Below are positions 47,474 to 56,119 of a stretch of 64,000 bases of DNA, piece after piece. The notes beneath the pieces are model-generated. The model saw nothing but the letters and a program-made list of their open reading frames with translations, did no database searches and had not been told where the DNA came from. The stretch is from NCBI GenBank assembly GCA_002901265.1, contig PPHI01000031.1:1-64000 (forward strand). Reading direction: 5' to 3'. Source of the stretch: Rhodopirellula baltica (GTDB lineage: Bacteria > Planctomycetota > Planctomycetia > Pirellulales > Pirellulaceae). Numbering within the stretch: the first letter of the stretch is position 1; the number at the start of each line of letters is the position of its first letter. The position numbers were made by a program, and so were the translations under genes.

Positions 47474-48561
47474 GCCGGGAAGTCGGTGTAGCCGTGTGCC
47501 CCTGACGAATACCATAGCGACATGTCCGCCATCTTTGCCAATGGCCAATCATTTTCGAATCGCAACGCCAAGTCAGGGTTGCTGATGTAAGGCCGCCCGA
47601 ACGCGATGAAGTCTGCATCGCCACTGGCAATTGCCTGCTCGGCAGCTTCCTTGGTGTAACCAACATTGCCCATCAAATTGCCAGAAAAGACTTTGCGGAA
47701 ATCCTTAAGCGTCATCGCCGGACCCAGGTTGTGAAAACCGAAGCCTTTGCCGTCCATCACGTGTAAGTACGCCAGCCCATAAGCATCCAATTGCTGTGCG
47801 GTGTAGAGGAATTGCTCCTGGTAGTCGGACGATCCCATATCGTTGAACGCGCCATTGGGAGCCAACCGCACGCCAACTCGATCGGCGGACCAGGCTGACG
47901 TCACCGCATCGACGACTTCGCCCAGCAAGCGGTATCGATTTTCGACACTGCCACCATATTGGTCTGTGCGATGGTTGGACTTCGATTGCAGAAACTGATC
48001 GAGCAAGTATCCGTTGGCCGAGTGGATCTCGACGCCGTCGAACCCGACCGCCTTGGCACGCTCGGTCGCTTTTCGGTAGTCGTCGACAATACCCGGCAAT
48101 TCGTCGGTCTCGAGTGCCCGCGGCGTTTCGTACGGTTTTTTACCGTTCGATGTGTGAACCCCATCGCCGTCGATCGCGATTGCCGATGGCGCAACCGGCA
48201 GTTCGCCGTGATGAAAATCGCTGTGTGACGATCGGCCTGTATGCCAAAGCTGCATAAAGATTCGGCCGCCGTGCTGGTGTACCGTATCGACAATGCGTTT
48301 CCAGCCTGCCTGCATCTCGTCGGTGTAAATCCCTGGTGTGTCCGGCCAACCGATGCCTTGTTCAGAGATCGTTGTCGCTTCACTGATGATCAAGCCTGCC
48401 GACGAACGCTGTGCGTAATACTCCGCCATCATTTCGTTCGGCACTCGGCTTTCCCCCGCCCGGGCACGCGTCAAAGGTGCCATCACCACTCGGTTTTTCA
48501 GCTCAAGCGAGCCGATCTGCAGAGGACGAAACAATTCGCTGGATTGATTAGGATTATTCAT
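47449..48561 (-). CDS. Old yellow enzyme family alkene reductase (FMN)
   Basis: 370 residues of a TIM-barrel flavoenzyme. FRPLQIGSLELKNRVVMAPLTRARA start; QLWHTGRSSHSDF; the HSANGYLLDQFLQSKSNHRTDQYGGS block with the catalytic His/Asn pair region; and the end GNVGYTKEAAEQAIASGDADFIAFGRPYISNPDL. Reduces activated alkenes with NADPH, as in NemA. Cytoplasmic. It lies 89 bases downstream of the STM4011-like gene, on the same strand, but the gap suggests it is separate. Confidence 0.9.
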   Translation of the reverse strand: MNNPNQSSELFRPLQIGSLELKNRVVMAPLTRARAGESRVPNEMMAEYYAQRSSAGLIISEATTISEQGIGWPDTPGIYTDEMQAGWKRIVDTVHQHGGRIFMQLWHTGRSSHSDFHHGELPVAPSAIAIDGDGVHTSNGKKPYETPRALETDELPGIVDDYRKATERAKAVGFDGVEIHSANGYLLDQFLQSKSNHRTDQYGGSVENRYRLLGEVVDAVTSAWSADRVGVRLAPNGAFNDMGSSDYQEQFLYTAQQLDAYGLAYLHVMDGKGFGFHNLGPAMTLKDFRKVFSGNLMGNVGYTKEAAEQAIASGDADFIAFGRPYISNPDLALRFENDWPLAKMADMSLWYSSGAHGYTDFPAYEATASV

Positions 48562-48650
48562 CGTTGAACCGGATTGGATGAGGTGCGTCAGAAGTTATCT
48601 GGGTCTACCGAAGCGGATCGCCAGTCTTACACTTCGCCGACAGAAAAGCA

Positions 48651-49580
48651 TTAGCAGTCGTCAACCACCGGCAAGCTCTGCACCGCTTTCGGAATCATCA
48701 TTTCCGCATTCACCTCCGGCCATTCCGCGGGAATTCGCTCCAGCAAACCATCCCCAAAGACTCGTCGTAATGGAAAGTCATCGCGATTGACGTACCCGAT
48801 GTGACAGCCACAGGTTGCATTTGGGCAGGTCCGTTCTTTCAACCGAGGCCAGACGTCATCACGGTGAATGTTGCCGATCACTTCATCAACAAAGTGACAG
48901 CGGCGCACGTCTCCTTCACCGTCGATCGACAGCGATGAAGTACCCGCCGAGCAAGCTCTGCCGCGACTTGACCAACGCCGGCCATTCCAACGAAAGTACG
49001 GGTCAATTGATTCTAAGAACCGCTGTTCTTCGTCGCTGTAGATGATCCCGCTGCTCTTGGGAACGTTGATCCAAAGGTAAACGTGCGAAGGCAGTCGTTT
49101 CCTCAATTCCGCAATCGTTTGAAAGTGTTCGCGGAAGCCAACCATACCGACGCTGTATCGGATTCCCAACAGGTCCAGTTTCTGACAACGCGCTAGAAAA
49201 CGATCGGGATCGGTTTCACTCGAATGATAGGTCGCCCATATCGCCAAGCGTTCAACGTCGCCTCCGCCCAAATCGTCCAGGTGACCGCTCAAATTGGTTT
49301 GAATCGCGACTCGCCGGACGTGTGACATCAACGAAAGTCGTACCATCGCCTCGCGGTAATAGCGAAGGATGATCGCTTCGCCCCACGGCGTGAACAGCAC
49401 TCCGAGCGGTCGATCGCCGCGTTCGACCCAATCGACAAAGCGGTGTAGTTGCTGCCGGTCACGATCCAACTCGGCTTTGGTGTTCCGCGTCTTGGCGAAC
49501 GGGCAATAACCGCAGGCATAATTGCAGCTCGATAACGAACCGCGATAGAGAAGTCTTGTCGTTGACGGGGCAAATTTCAT
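48651..49580 (-). CDS. STM4011-family radical SAM protein
   Basis: 309 residues. Cluster-binding CNYACGYC (Cys19, Cys23, Cys26: CX3CX2C), then a TIM-barrel-like core (LGVLFTPWGEA, RVAIQTNLSG, YSVGMVGFREHF). The C-terminal region contains several Cys residues (RACSAGTSSLSIDGEGDVRR, CPNATCGCHIGYVN) in a SPASM/twitch-like auxiliary cluster pattern, typical of peptide- or protein-modifying radical SAM enzymes. Last gene of the six-gene operon; its ATG overlaps the upstream stop by four bases (ATGA). Function unknown. Confidence 0.85.
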   Translation of the reverse strand: MKFAPSTTRLLYRGSLSSCNYACGYCPFAKTRNTKAELDRDRQQLHRFVDWVERGDRPLGVLFTPWGEAIILRYYREAMVRLSLMSHVRRVAIQTNLSGHLDDLGGGDVERLAIWATYHSSETDPDRFLARCQKLDLLGIRYSVGMVGFREHFQTIAELRKRLPSHVYLWINVPKSSGIIYSDEEQRFLESIDPYFRWNGRRWSSRGRACSAGTSSLSIDGEGDVRRCHFVDEVIGNIHRDDVWPRLKERTCPNATCGCHIGYVNRDDFPLRRVFGDGLLERIPAEWPEVNAEMMIPKAVQSLPVVDDC

Positions 49581-50911
49581 TGCAGTTCAAATTGCTCCAT
49601 GCGTGACAACACGGCATCCGAATACAGCCACGGCCCGATCACATCACTATGAGCGAGTCCTTCGGCAGTCAGCATCAAACGCTCGGCTGTCAGCTCAGCA
49701 AACCCAGACTCCAGAAGCTGTTCCACTTGTGGCAGCACCAAGCAGACGTCAGCACCGAAAAGCGATGCAAATGCCTGTCGGTCCAAACCGTCGACTTGTA
49801 ATAACGATCGGATCAGGTATCGCCGCGATTGTTCCTCTGCGTTCAACCAAACACCGTAGTCCGCTAGTGCGAAGTCTTCTGGATCGCGACGATTGAACTT
49901 GTCAATGATCTTGCGAATACTCGATCCGCTGACCGCGTATTCGCTGCTGTAGTGCAGTTCCCTGGTGTAGCTTCTCGCTCCCGGTCCCAGCCCGATCATG
50001 CCGTCTTCTTGGCAGCAGTGTTGTGTGCCGTAGTCAGTGCCGCTCTTGCGAAACATTCGCATCGAAATCTGTCGGTACCCCGCATCCAACAACAGCTCTC
50101 GCCCAAGCCGATACATGTGACGCCGGTTCTCCGCCGGGCTGCGTCCGGTTTTGCCAAGGCCCGTTAGTTTGCGAACATAAAGCGGGTAGAGAAACAGTTC
50201 CCCTGGATCGTATTGAAGTGCTTTGCGGACCGTGGCGAACCAATCTGATTCGGTTTGTCCTTGGTTGCCATAGATCAAATCCAAGTTGAACAAGTCGATT
50301 CCACTCTGACGGATCAGCTCGATCGAATGCTCGACGGTTTGATGATCTTGAGGTCGCCCGAGCTGATTGAGGTCTCGAGACACGAAGCTTTGCACACCCA
50401 TACTGATCCGACGGACGCCATGGTCGCGCAAGATGGTCAGCTTGGTTGCATCCACCGTCGCCGGCGAAACTTCGACCGAGAACGGGGCCTCCGATTCGAT
50501 CGGCCAATCACAACGCATCATCACTAACAAGCGTTCCAGCTCGTCTGCGGTCAAGTAAGTTGGTGTCCCACCGCCAAAGGCAACTTGGACCACACGCTGC
50601 GGTTCGACACGCCCCGAAACCACGCGAGATTGCGTCTCGATAGCATCCAACGTTTGTCGAACCAGCTCGCTTGGCGGCTGCGACGCGGTAAACAAGTTGC
50701 AAAACCCACAACGCATCTCGCAGAACGGCAGATGCACATACAAGAACAACCGCGATTTGTCCTCGTCCGACCATGCGGTTGGTAAGTCGACCGGATGATC
50801 AAACAAACGATACGACGTCTTGTGCGGATAGGCATACGCATAACCCGCATAGTGATCGCCCGCGATTGCGTCGGATAAACGCGTTGTCATTTCACCATTC
50901 AAATTCGGCAT
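49577..50911 (-). CDS. STM4012-family radical SAM protein (HemN-like)
   Basis: 444 residues from the ATG at 50911, chosen because GGGAGGTG lies six bases upstream. Another ATG at 50890 is possible. CEMRCGFC at about 64-71 is the radical SAM site; GGGTPTYL, MGVQSF and IYGNQGQTESDW mark the coproporphyrinogen-oxidase-like fold. It lacks any visible haem-pathway neighbours, so a different substrate is likely. The start overlaps the end of the STM4013-like gene by 20 bases. Together with the STM4011-type protein it forms a two-radical-SAM set. Confidence 0.87.
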   Translation of the reverse strand: MPNLNGEMTTRLSDAIAGDHYAGYAYAYPHKTSYRLFDHPVDLPTAWSDEDKSRLFLYVHLPFCEMRCGFCNLFTASQPPSELVRQTLDAIETQSRVVSGRVEPQRVVQVAFGGGTPTYLTADELERLLVMMRCDWPIESEAPFSVEVSPATVDATKLTILRDHGVRRISMGVQSFVSRDLNQLGRPQDHQTVEHSIELIRQSGIDLFNLDLIYGNQGQTESDWFATVRKALQYDPGELFLYPLYVRKLTGLGKTGRSPAENRRHMYRLGRELLLDAGYRQISMRMFRKSGTDYGTQHCCQEDGMIGLGPGARSYTRELHYSSEYAVSGSSIRKIIDKFNRRDPEDFALADYGVWLNAEEQSRRYLIRSLLQVDGLDRQAFASLFGADVCLVLPQVEQLLESGFAELTAERLMLTAEGLAHSDVIGPWLYSDAVLSRMEQFELQ

Positions 50912-51686
50912 AGGGCACCTCCCAAATGCAAGGATGGGCCACACGGTGTCCCCAATAACCGTCTTCGCCGTACGCCGTGCCGTGATCGGAAAACGCCATC
51001 GCGAACAGGCTGCCGCGACTTTTGAGATGGTCCAGCAGTCGTGGCAATTGGCGATCAATTTCGATCAGCGCCGCTGCGTGACCTTCCACCGTGTCACGTC
51101 CATCTTCGGGTGGTTCGGCCGACGCGAAGAACCAATTTGGTTGGTGGATGGCAGAGAAGTTGATGAAACAAAACACTGGCTGGTCGCCCGCTTCGTCAAT
51201 CGCCCCGATCGCACAATCGACCTGGCAAGCCGCCGAATCTCGACCGACGACACTCATCGCCTCCGTCCAATACGACTGATGAAAGAGCGCTGGCAAAACG
51301 CGTCCGAGCGAGTTGCTGGGATTGAAAAATCCCGTGCCCCCGACACAGATCGTTCGATAGCCGATCTCCGCGAGCGCTTCGGGAAGCGTCGCTTGCGGAA
51401 ACACGAATGTCTCTGGCCCCGTCGTTTCGCTGCCACCAAACTCGGATGCGAACAGCCGTGTGTGCAGTTCGGGTCCTGTCGGTGTTGGCAGGAATCCTGC
51501 AAAGAACGCATGGTGCGCCGCATAAGTAAATGTGGCCGGCGAGTGACGACGTTCCCATCCGGTCGCCGGCAAGTAGCGGGCCAGATTTTGGATTTGTCCT
51601 TGTTTCCAAAGGTCTTGTGCGACGTCGTAGCGAAGCGTGTCCAACGTCAACATCAACAGATTGCTGCGGCCGACATGGTCTAACAT
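50892..51686 (-). CDS. STM4013-family hydrolase, alkaline phosphatase/sulfatase fold
   Basis: 264 residues. The metal-site motif LTLDTLRYDVA is at the N-terminus (Asp16). A TFTYAAHHAFFAGFLP block holds the likely nucleophile Thr, where sulfatases have C-x-P-S-R; no formylglycine site is present, so it is not a sulfatase. FSDHGTAYGEDGYWGHRVAHP near the end supplies further metal ligands. It probably hydrolyses a phosphate ester. Its ATG overlaps the stop of the HAD gene by seven bases. Confidence 0.85.
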   Translation of the reverse strand: MLDHVGRSNLLMLTLDTLRYDVAQDLWKQGQIQNLARYLPATGWERRHSPATFTYAAHHAFFAGFLPTPTGPELHTRLFASEFGGSETTGPETFVFPQATLPEALAEIGYRTICVGGTGFFNPSNSLGRVLPALFHQSYWTEAMSVVGRDSAACQVDCAIGAIDEAGDQPVFCFINFSAIHQPNWFFASAEPPEDGRDTVEGHAAALIEIDRQLPRLLDHLKSRGSLFAMAFSDHGTAYGEDGYWGHRVAHPCIWEVPYAEFEW

Positions 51687-52288
51687 TGAATCGGTTCTCC
51701 CGTCGCTTGCAATCGCACTTCAAGCTGCGTTTGCAATTCGCCTGGCCCGGTCACGAGGCAAGCGTTCCACCCCGCGTCGATCGCCCCGTCGACATCGATC
51801 GTTGGTTGATCACCAAAGTAGGTGCAACGGGCGACGTCAGTACCGAGCCGGTCCGCTACAAACTCAAATGCACGGCGATCCGGTTTCGCAAAGCCGATTT
51901 GTTCCGACACAAAGAAATGGTCCGCAGCGATCACATTTTCCAAACCCAAGGCTTGCCACTTGGCATGTTGCGTTTCAATACCGCCGTTGGTCAGTACCGC
52001 AAGGGTGTATCGAGACCGAAGCTTTGAAAGGCAGTCGAGCAGCACGTGATCCCTGTGAATGTGCTGTAGCAAGCCAGCAGTCAATGTTGCTTGGTCCAGA
52101 CGCAACCCCGTCTGAACTCTAAACGTCTCAAAGAAATACGATCGATCGCCGTATCCGTTTTGGTCGATTCGCTGCAAGTCCGCTTGTGTTTCCGGTTTCA
52201 ATCCAAAGGTGCGAATCCAATCCGTAAACGCTTGCCGGCGATCGAACAGTGTTTGGTCGAGGTCAAAGACGAGGACGCTGCGAGCCAT
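51680..52288 (-). CDS. HAD superfamily hydrolase in the STM401x operon
   Basis: 202 residues. HAD motif I VFDLDQTLFD (Asp9/Asp11), motif II LTNGG near 120, motif III around KPDRRAFEF and motif IV YFGDQPTIDVDGA. The cap is the small C1 type (YGDRSYFFETFRVQTG...). Likely a small-molecule phosphatase. Its ATG overlaps the stop of the ATP-grasp gene by one base, in the middle of the operon. Confidence 0.87.
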   Translation of the reverse strand: MARSVLVFDLDQTLFDRRQAFTDWIRTFGLKPETQADLQRIDQNGYGDRSYFFETFRVQTGLRLDQATLTAGLLQHIHRDHVLLDCLSKLRSRYTLAVLTNGGIETQHAKWQALGLENVIAADHFFVSEQIGFAKPDRRAFEFVADRLGTDVARCTYFGDQPTIDVDGAIDAGWNACLVTGPGELQTQLEVRLQATGEPIQC

Positions 52289-53424
52289 TAGACAAAAGCC
52301 CCCGCATCGATTTGCAGAATCGATGCGTAAACCGTTTTCCCAGAGGCCGTCAAGTTCGGCAAGAAATCACCGAACGCGTTCACTTCGCAAACCAGCGGCG
52401 GATTTACTCGTGGCAACAGGATATCAACACCGCTGTACCGTGTTCGTGGGAACTGCGCCGCCGCATGAATCGCAAGCTGACGACAGTCATTCACTCGATC
52501 AATGCCCACGGAATCATAAAGCAGTTCCAAGTCACCACGCCGGTTTCCGAGATGCAGATTCGTGATCGGCCAAGGGCTTTGACGCACCACCAAATGATCC
52601 GCTTTGCCGTCGATCACAACGATTCGTAAATCAAATCGCTCACCATCCAACCGGGCTTTGCTGACCGCAGCTTCGGCGATCATGCCTTGCGGAATCAAGA
52701 CACGCAAGATCGCATCGATGTCCGCGGGGTTGGTAAATGAACGCACACGCAACGAATTGAACAGACGGATGTCATCGCCGCAACGATCGATTTCGATTGC
52801 CGCGATCAATTGTTGACGTCCACGTTGTGTTCGGTAGCAACAAACCCCAGACGCTGACGAGGCATAGCGTGGTTTGACAAACACACGTCCACCGCAACAA
52901 TCGGCGAACGATTGAATCGCTTGACCAGCCGCATCGATTTCGGTCGGCAATAGAACGGTTTTGGGACGATAGGGCAGCATCAGTTGATGTGTCGCCCACT
53001 TATCGAACATCACCGCAAGATCGCCAGGAACTTGGTCGATGATGACATCATGTTTTGACTCCAACCGTCGACATCTCCAGCACTCAACCATCTCCATGGC
53101 ACGCACGATGCCTTGGTATTGATGATCGAGCGAAAGGACTTGGCCTCGTTTTGGAAAGACGTCTCCGCCGCCAAGTTCGATCAGGCTTGCGATCGTTTCA
53201 CAGCGTTGCCCGAAGGAATCGATCCTTACGCGTGCCAGTGGCGGGATCTGTTCCAGACAACGACCTTCGCTCGCGATCAGATCATTCCAGTCAAGACAAT
53301 TGGGAACTCGCATCCCCAATCCGATCGCCGATCGTTGAAAGTCCTGCACCCGACGACTTTCCGGATCGCCGATCACCCAGCATTCACGGTCGATCCGAGA
53401 TCTTTTTTCTGCATCCGACTGCAT
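52288..53424 (-). CDS. STM4014-family ATP-grasp protein
   Basis: 378 residues from the ATG at 53424 (a TTG eight codons upstream would overlap the WGR gene by 20 bases). ATP-grasp features: VFVKPRYASSASGVCCYR (ATP-binding Lys and Gly-type loop), ERFDLRIVVIDGKADHLVVRQS, and YSGVDILL...VCEVNAFGDFL with the Mg-binding Glu/Asn. Enzymes of this fold join a carboxylate to an amine or thiol, so peptide-bond-type ligation is possible; the substrate is unknown. Second gene of the operon. Confidence 0.83.
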   Translation of the reverse strand: MQSDAEKRSRIDRECWVIGDPESRRVQDFQRSAIGLGMRVPNCLDWNDLIASEGRCLEQIPPLARVRIDSFGQRCETIASLIELGGGDVFPKRGQVLSLDHQYQGIVRAMEMVECWRCRRLESKHDVIIDQVPGDLAVMFDKWATHQLMLPYRPKTVLLPTEIDAAGQAIQSFADCCGGRVFVKPRYASSASGVCCYRTQRGRQQLIAAIEIDRCGDDIRLFNSLRVRSFTNPADIDAILRVLIPQGMIAEAAVSKARLDGERFDLRIVVIDGKADHLVVRQSPWPITNLHLGNRRGDLELLYDSVGIDRVNDCRQLAIHAAAQFPRTRYSGVDILLPRVNPPLVCEVNAFGDFLPNLTASGKTVYASILQIDAGAFV

Positions 53425-53428
53425 CAAA

Positions 53429-54631
53429 TCATTCACCGACCGCGACAAACCGCCATTCGTCGTCTTGATCCATGTGAGATGGCTTCGACAGATCCATTTT
53501 CAAAGGCAGCTTTTTGAGTTCTTTGATGACGTCGTTGGTCATGTAATTGAAGTGCAGGTTGACGTGCTGCAGCGTTCCGTCGGTCGGTAGCGACAGCAGC
53601 GCTCGGCCGCCTTCGTCGGTGAGAACACCCAAGGACAGATCGAGCGTCTCGATCCGTTGGATCAATGGACTGTTCACAATCACGGCAGCGATGTCATCGA
53701 CAAAATCGCAGTTGCGCAGACCTAGGTATTTCAGTTGCGGAAACAAGTCGCCGCTCAAAATCGGCTGCAGATCTTCGACGGAACTGTCACCACCATACTC
53801 ATCGGTGCCAAGCCACAATTCCAAATGTTCCAGTGCAGGGAACTTGGATCGTCCGATCTGGCGGACGACTTCGGCTCGCAGTCCTCCGGACTCGCAAATC
53901 AAACCTCGCAAGTTATCGTGTTTCAGATGTCCAATTTTTAGGTTTTCACCGCCACGTGTGCGCAGCAGTTCGAGATTCGGAAACGCTTTTAGCAGCGGGC
54001 CGATATCACTTTGTTGGATCCAAGACATCTCGCATTCTTCGGAGATGATATCGCCCAAGTAAATCGCTTTCAGAGCAGCGAGCCGTTTGCTGTTCTGGCA
54101 AAGCAATTCGATCACTTCGCTAGGATCGGTGCCGGTGTCATCACCGGTCCAGTTACCGATCACAATGCCGACCGCTTCACGGGCAGCATCCGTCTCCAAG
54201 AAGTGTTTCAAATTGGGGACGCAATCCTGTGAGTCCCAGTCGCTGCGGAAACGGTAGACAGTTTTGCCTCCCGCAGTCGGTTTTTTGTTTGGGTCGTAAT
54301 CCGCGATGCGTTTGCCGATAAACGTTTTCGCGTTGTGTCCGACATCGTCTTCTTTCAAGATCGATCGGAACGCAAGCACCGGCAGCGCGTCGGCGTCCTC
54401 ACCTGTCGCGGCCGACGCACTGTCCGCATCGACATAGCCTTTCTTGAGCTTTGCCGAAATCAGTTTGTCATAATCCTTCTTTGCCGCATCGGCATCGGCG
54501 AACGTTTTTGTTTTGGATTGGCCGTCCGTTCCCGCACGGCCAAAAGTTACCGTGTGAGAATCACCATTCAGTTCGATCCGCCAAAACTTGTTGGATGTCG
54601 AATCCATGAAAACTAACTCGCGGCGATCCAT
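53429..54631 (-). CDS. STM4015-family protein: N-terminal WGR domain plus leucine-rich repeats
   Basis: 400 residues from the ATG at 54631 (ACAGGAA upstream). Residues about 1-75 form a WGR domain (KFWRIELNGDSHTVTFGRAG...KDYDKLISAKLKKGY), known to bind nucleic acids in PARPs and found in many bacterial regulators. Residues about 90-390 contain degenerate leucine-rich repeats (LAALKAIYLGDI, FPNLELLRTRGGENLKIG, FPALEHLELWLG, FPQLKYLGLRNC, IETLDLSLGVL, LQHVNLHFNYM) and end RFVAVGE, as in STM4015 proteins. First gene of the operon, so it may be the recognition, scaffold or substrate partner. Confidence 0.85.
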   Translation of the reverse strand: MDRRELVFMDSTSNKFWRIELNGDSHTVTFGRAGTDGQSKTKTFADADAAKKDYDKLISAKLKKGYVDADSASAATGEDADALPVLAFRSILKEDDVGHNAKTFIGKRIADYDPNKKPTAGGKTVYRFRSDWDSQDCVPNLKHFLETDAAREAVGIVIGNWTGDDTGTDPSEVIELLCQNSKRLAALKAIYLGDIISEECEMSWIQQSDIGPLLKAFPNLELLRTRGGENLKIGHLKHDNLRGLICESGGLRAEVVRQIGRSKFPALEHLELWLGTDEYGGDSSVEDLQPILSGDLFPQLKYLGLRNCDFVDDIAAVIVNSPLIQRIETLDLSLGVLTDEGGRALLSLPTDGTLQHVNLHFNYMTNDVIKELKKLPLKMDLSKPSHMDQDDEWRFVAVGE

Positions 54632-54676
54632 AAACAATTCCTGTTTCTTCGATGCAAGCGTATCGGGGCCGGTGTA

Positions 54677-54795
54677 ACAGGCTGTTGATTCTCAAGCGTC
54701 ACCTTTCGATCCGCGGGAGTAGCGTTCTCAACCACCGCTTTCACACAGCAGAAAGCGACATCGGGGAGAGTTTATTTGAAAATCAACAGGCCGAT
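54677..54795 (-). repeat. ~118-bp dispersed palindromic element, copy B
   Basis: Reverse-complement of the copy at 38949-39066: CGGCCTGTTGATTTTCAAA ... GAGAATCAACAGCC on the minus strand, with the CGCTTTCTGCT inner part conserved. It lies between the WGR gene and the leucine-rich-repeat gene. Confidence 0.8.
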
Positions 54796-54860
54796 AGAAC
54801 GCGTCAGTTTAGCAGACTGCATGACTGACGTAGCAGTCGTTCAAGACTCAAGGCACAGAC

Positions 54861-55799
54861 TCAAGTTTCGATGACCGGTCGGTATCGCTTTGGGTCATCA
54901 AATCCCGCCATCCATGCGGCTGCTTGATGACAGGTTTGCATTTGCGGTGGGACGCGCAAAAAGTATTGTCTGTTCGTTGACGGGCAATTGCAAACCAGAC
55001 CGACCAGCGGTTCGTCTTCGTCGATATCGATCTTTAGCAATTGACGTTGGCCGCCCGCATCGGTGTCACGATCAAGTTCCTTTGCCTCGACATCGTTGGC
55101 GAACTTTAAATAACCCATTCGCTCGATCATGACCCGCCGAAGCTCGGCATTCCGTTCGTCCAAGACTTGCTTCGCAGTGATCTTGTCGGGCTCAAACGCG
55201 ATCTGGTGCGTGATGGGGACGCTTCGCCACCGAAGCGGTGAATTGGCCAGTGACTTCGGCAACGATTGAATGCCAGAGCCGCCGATGTCGATCCAACCGG
55301 AAACCTGCAAGCCTTCGGGCAACGCGTGCAAGTTCACACATCCGCCGAGATCCAATTGGCCGAGCGGCCCCAGCCAACCCGGCAGCTCGCGAATTTCGAC
55401 GCAGTTCCGCAAGTTGACATTTCCGTTGCGAATCGTCGCTTCCTTTGGCCAGCTCGATAGCCTTGGGCAACCACTCGCATTCAAAAACCAAGTGCTCAGT
55501 TGTTCGGGCAAACGGTCAATGAACACACAACCACGCAGACTGAGCGATCCACACGTTAGGCCTTTGGGCAATCGTTGCAGCGAGGTGCAGTTGTCGAGCG
55601 TCAGTCTGGACCGAACCTTGAGCGACTTTGGTAACGATTCGATCGGTGTCCCGGACAAGTCCAAATCATTGCACTGCAAGCGACAGGCGATCGAGGACAG
55701 TTTCGTTTGCCGCAGGTCAATGCTGCCTTCCACGCAAATCGCCGCCTTCTCCTCGGCGAGCAGATGCTGGCGGGCTTCTTCGGGGGAGAGCGTTTTCAT
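54861..55799 (-). CDS. Leucine-rich-repeat protein with a DUF6745-like C-terminal part
   Basis: 312 residues. Residues about 25-195 are tandem short repeats (LDLSGTPIESLPKSLKV, LTLDNCTSLQRLPKGLT, LSLRGCVFIDRLPEQLS, VNLRNCVEIRELPGWLG, LDLGGCVNLHALPEGLQ). The C-terminal part (ITAKQVLDERNAELRRVMIERMGYLKF..., KRYRPVIET) resembles the domain often found after such repeats (DUF6745-type). Family name is from memory and uncertain. Starts upstream of, and on the same strand as, the STM4015-like operon; a 229-base gap with a palindromic element separates them. Confidence 0.7.
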   Translation of the reverse strand: MKTLSPEEARQHLLAEEKAAICVEGSIDLRQTKLSSIACRLQCNDLDLSGTPIESLPKSLKVRSRLTLDNCTSLQRLPKGLTCGSLSLRGCVFIDRLPEQLSTWFLNASGCPRLSSWPKEATIRNGNVNLRNCVEIRELPGWLGPLGQLDLGGCVNLHALPEGLQVSGWIDIGGSGIQSLPKSLANSPLRWRSVPITHQIAFEPDKITAKQVLDERNAELRRVMIERMGYLKFANDVEAKELDRDTDAGGQRQLLKIDIDEDEPLVGLVCNCPSTNRQYFLRVPPQMQTCHQAAAWMAGFDDPKRYRPVIET

Positions 55800-55816
55800 T
55801 GCACAATTTCCCTTGC

Positions 55817-56119
55817 TTAGTCGCGGACGATACGGATTTCTTCAGGCGAATACTCTCGTTGTCGCCAGACACGGTAGTAGCCGGCGTCCAACCGGATCGA
55901 ATCGTGTTCGTCGTGAACCAAAGTCGCCTGCTTTGCGGTCACATGCAGAAACATTCCCTCGGGCGTTTCGTAAAGTGCTGCCGCACCTGATTCGGCGATG
56001 CGGTGACAGTGCCCGGTCAATTCGCCGTGTGCAAGGATCGTGTGCTTGGCTTTGCGACGCGTCTCGGGAATCGCTTTGACGGATTCGACCATGACATCGC
56101 CATGACGGTATTGGGCCAT
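55817..56119 (-). CDS. Small His-rich protein paired with the leucine-rich-repeat gene
   Basis: 100 residues from the ATG at 56119 (MAQYRHGDVMVESVKAIP). Histidine-rich HTILAHGELTGHCHRIAESGAA, and HDEHDSIRLDAGYYRVWRQREYSPEEIRIVRD at the end. All-beta in appearance. The family recurs in my memory as an uncharacterised small protein encoded next to leucine-rich-repeat/DUF6745 genes. The spaced histidines could bind metal. It ends 17 bases before the next start, so these two genes form an operon. Confidence 0.7.
   Translation of the reverse strand: MAQYRHGDVMVESVKAIPETRRKAKHTILAHGELTGHCHRIAESGAAALYETPEGMFLHVTAKQATLVHDEHDSIRLDAGYYRVWRQREYSPEEIRIVRD

Noticed and set aside
49577-50911. HemN-like gene as coproporphyrinogen oxidase
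   Set aside because: It is embedded in the STM401x gene set with no haem genes nearby, so the STM4012 assignment fits better.
50892-51686. STM4013-like hydrolase as a sulfatase
   Set aside because: It lacks the C/S-x-P-x-R modification site; the position is filled by a threonine-containing block.
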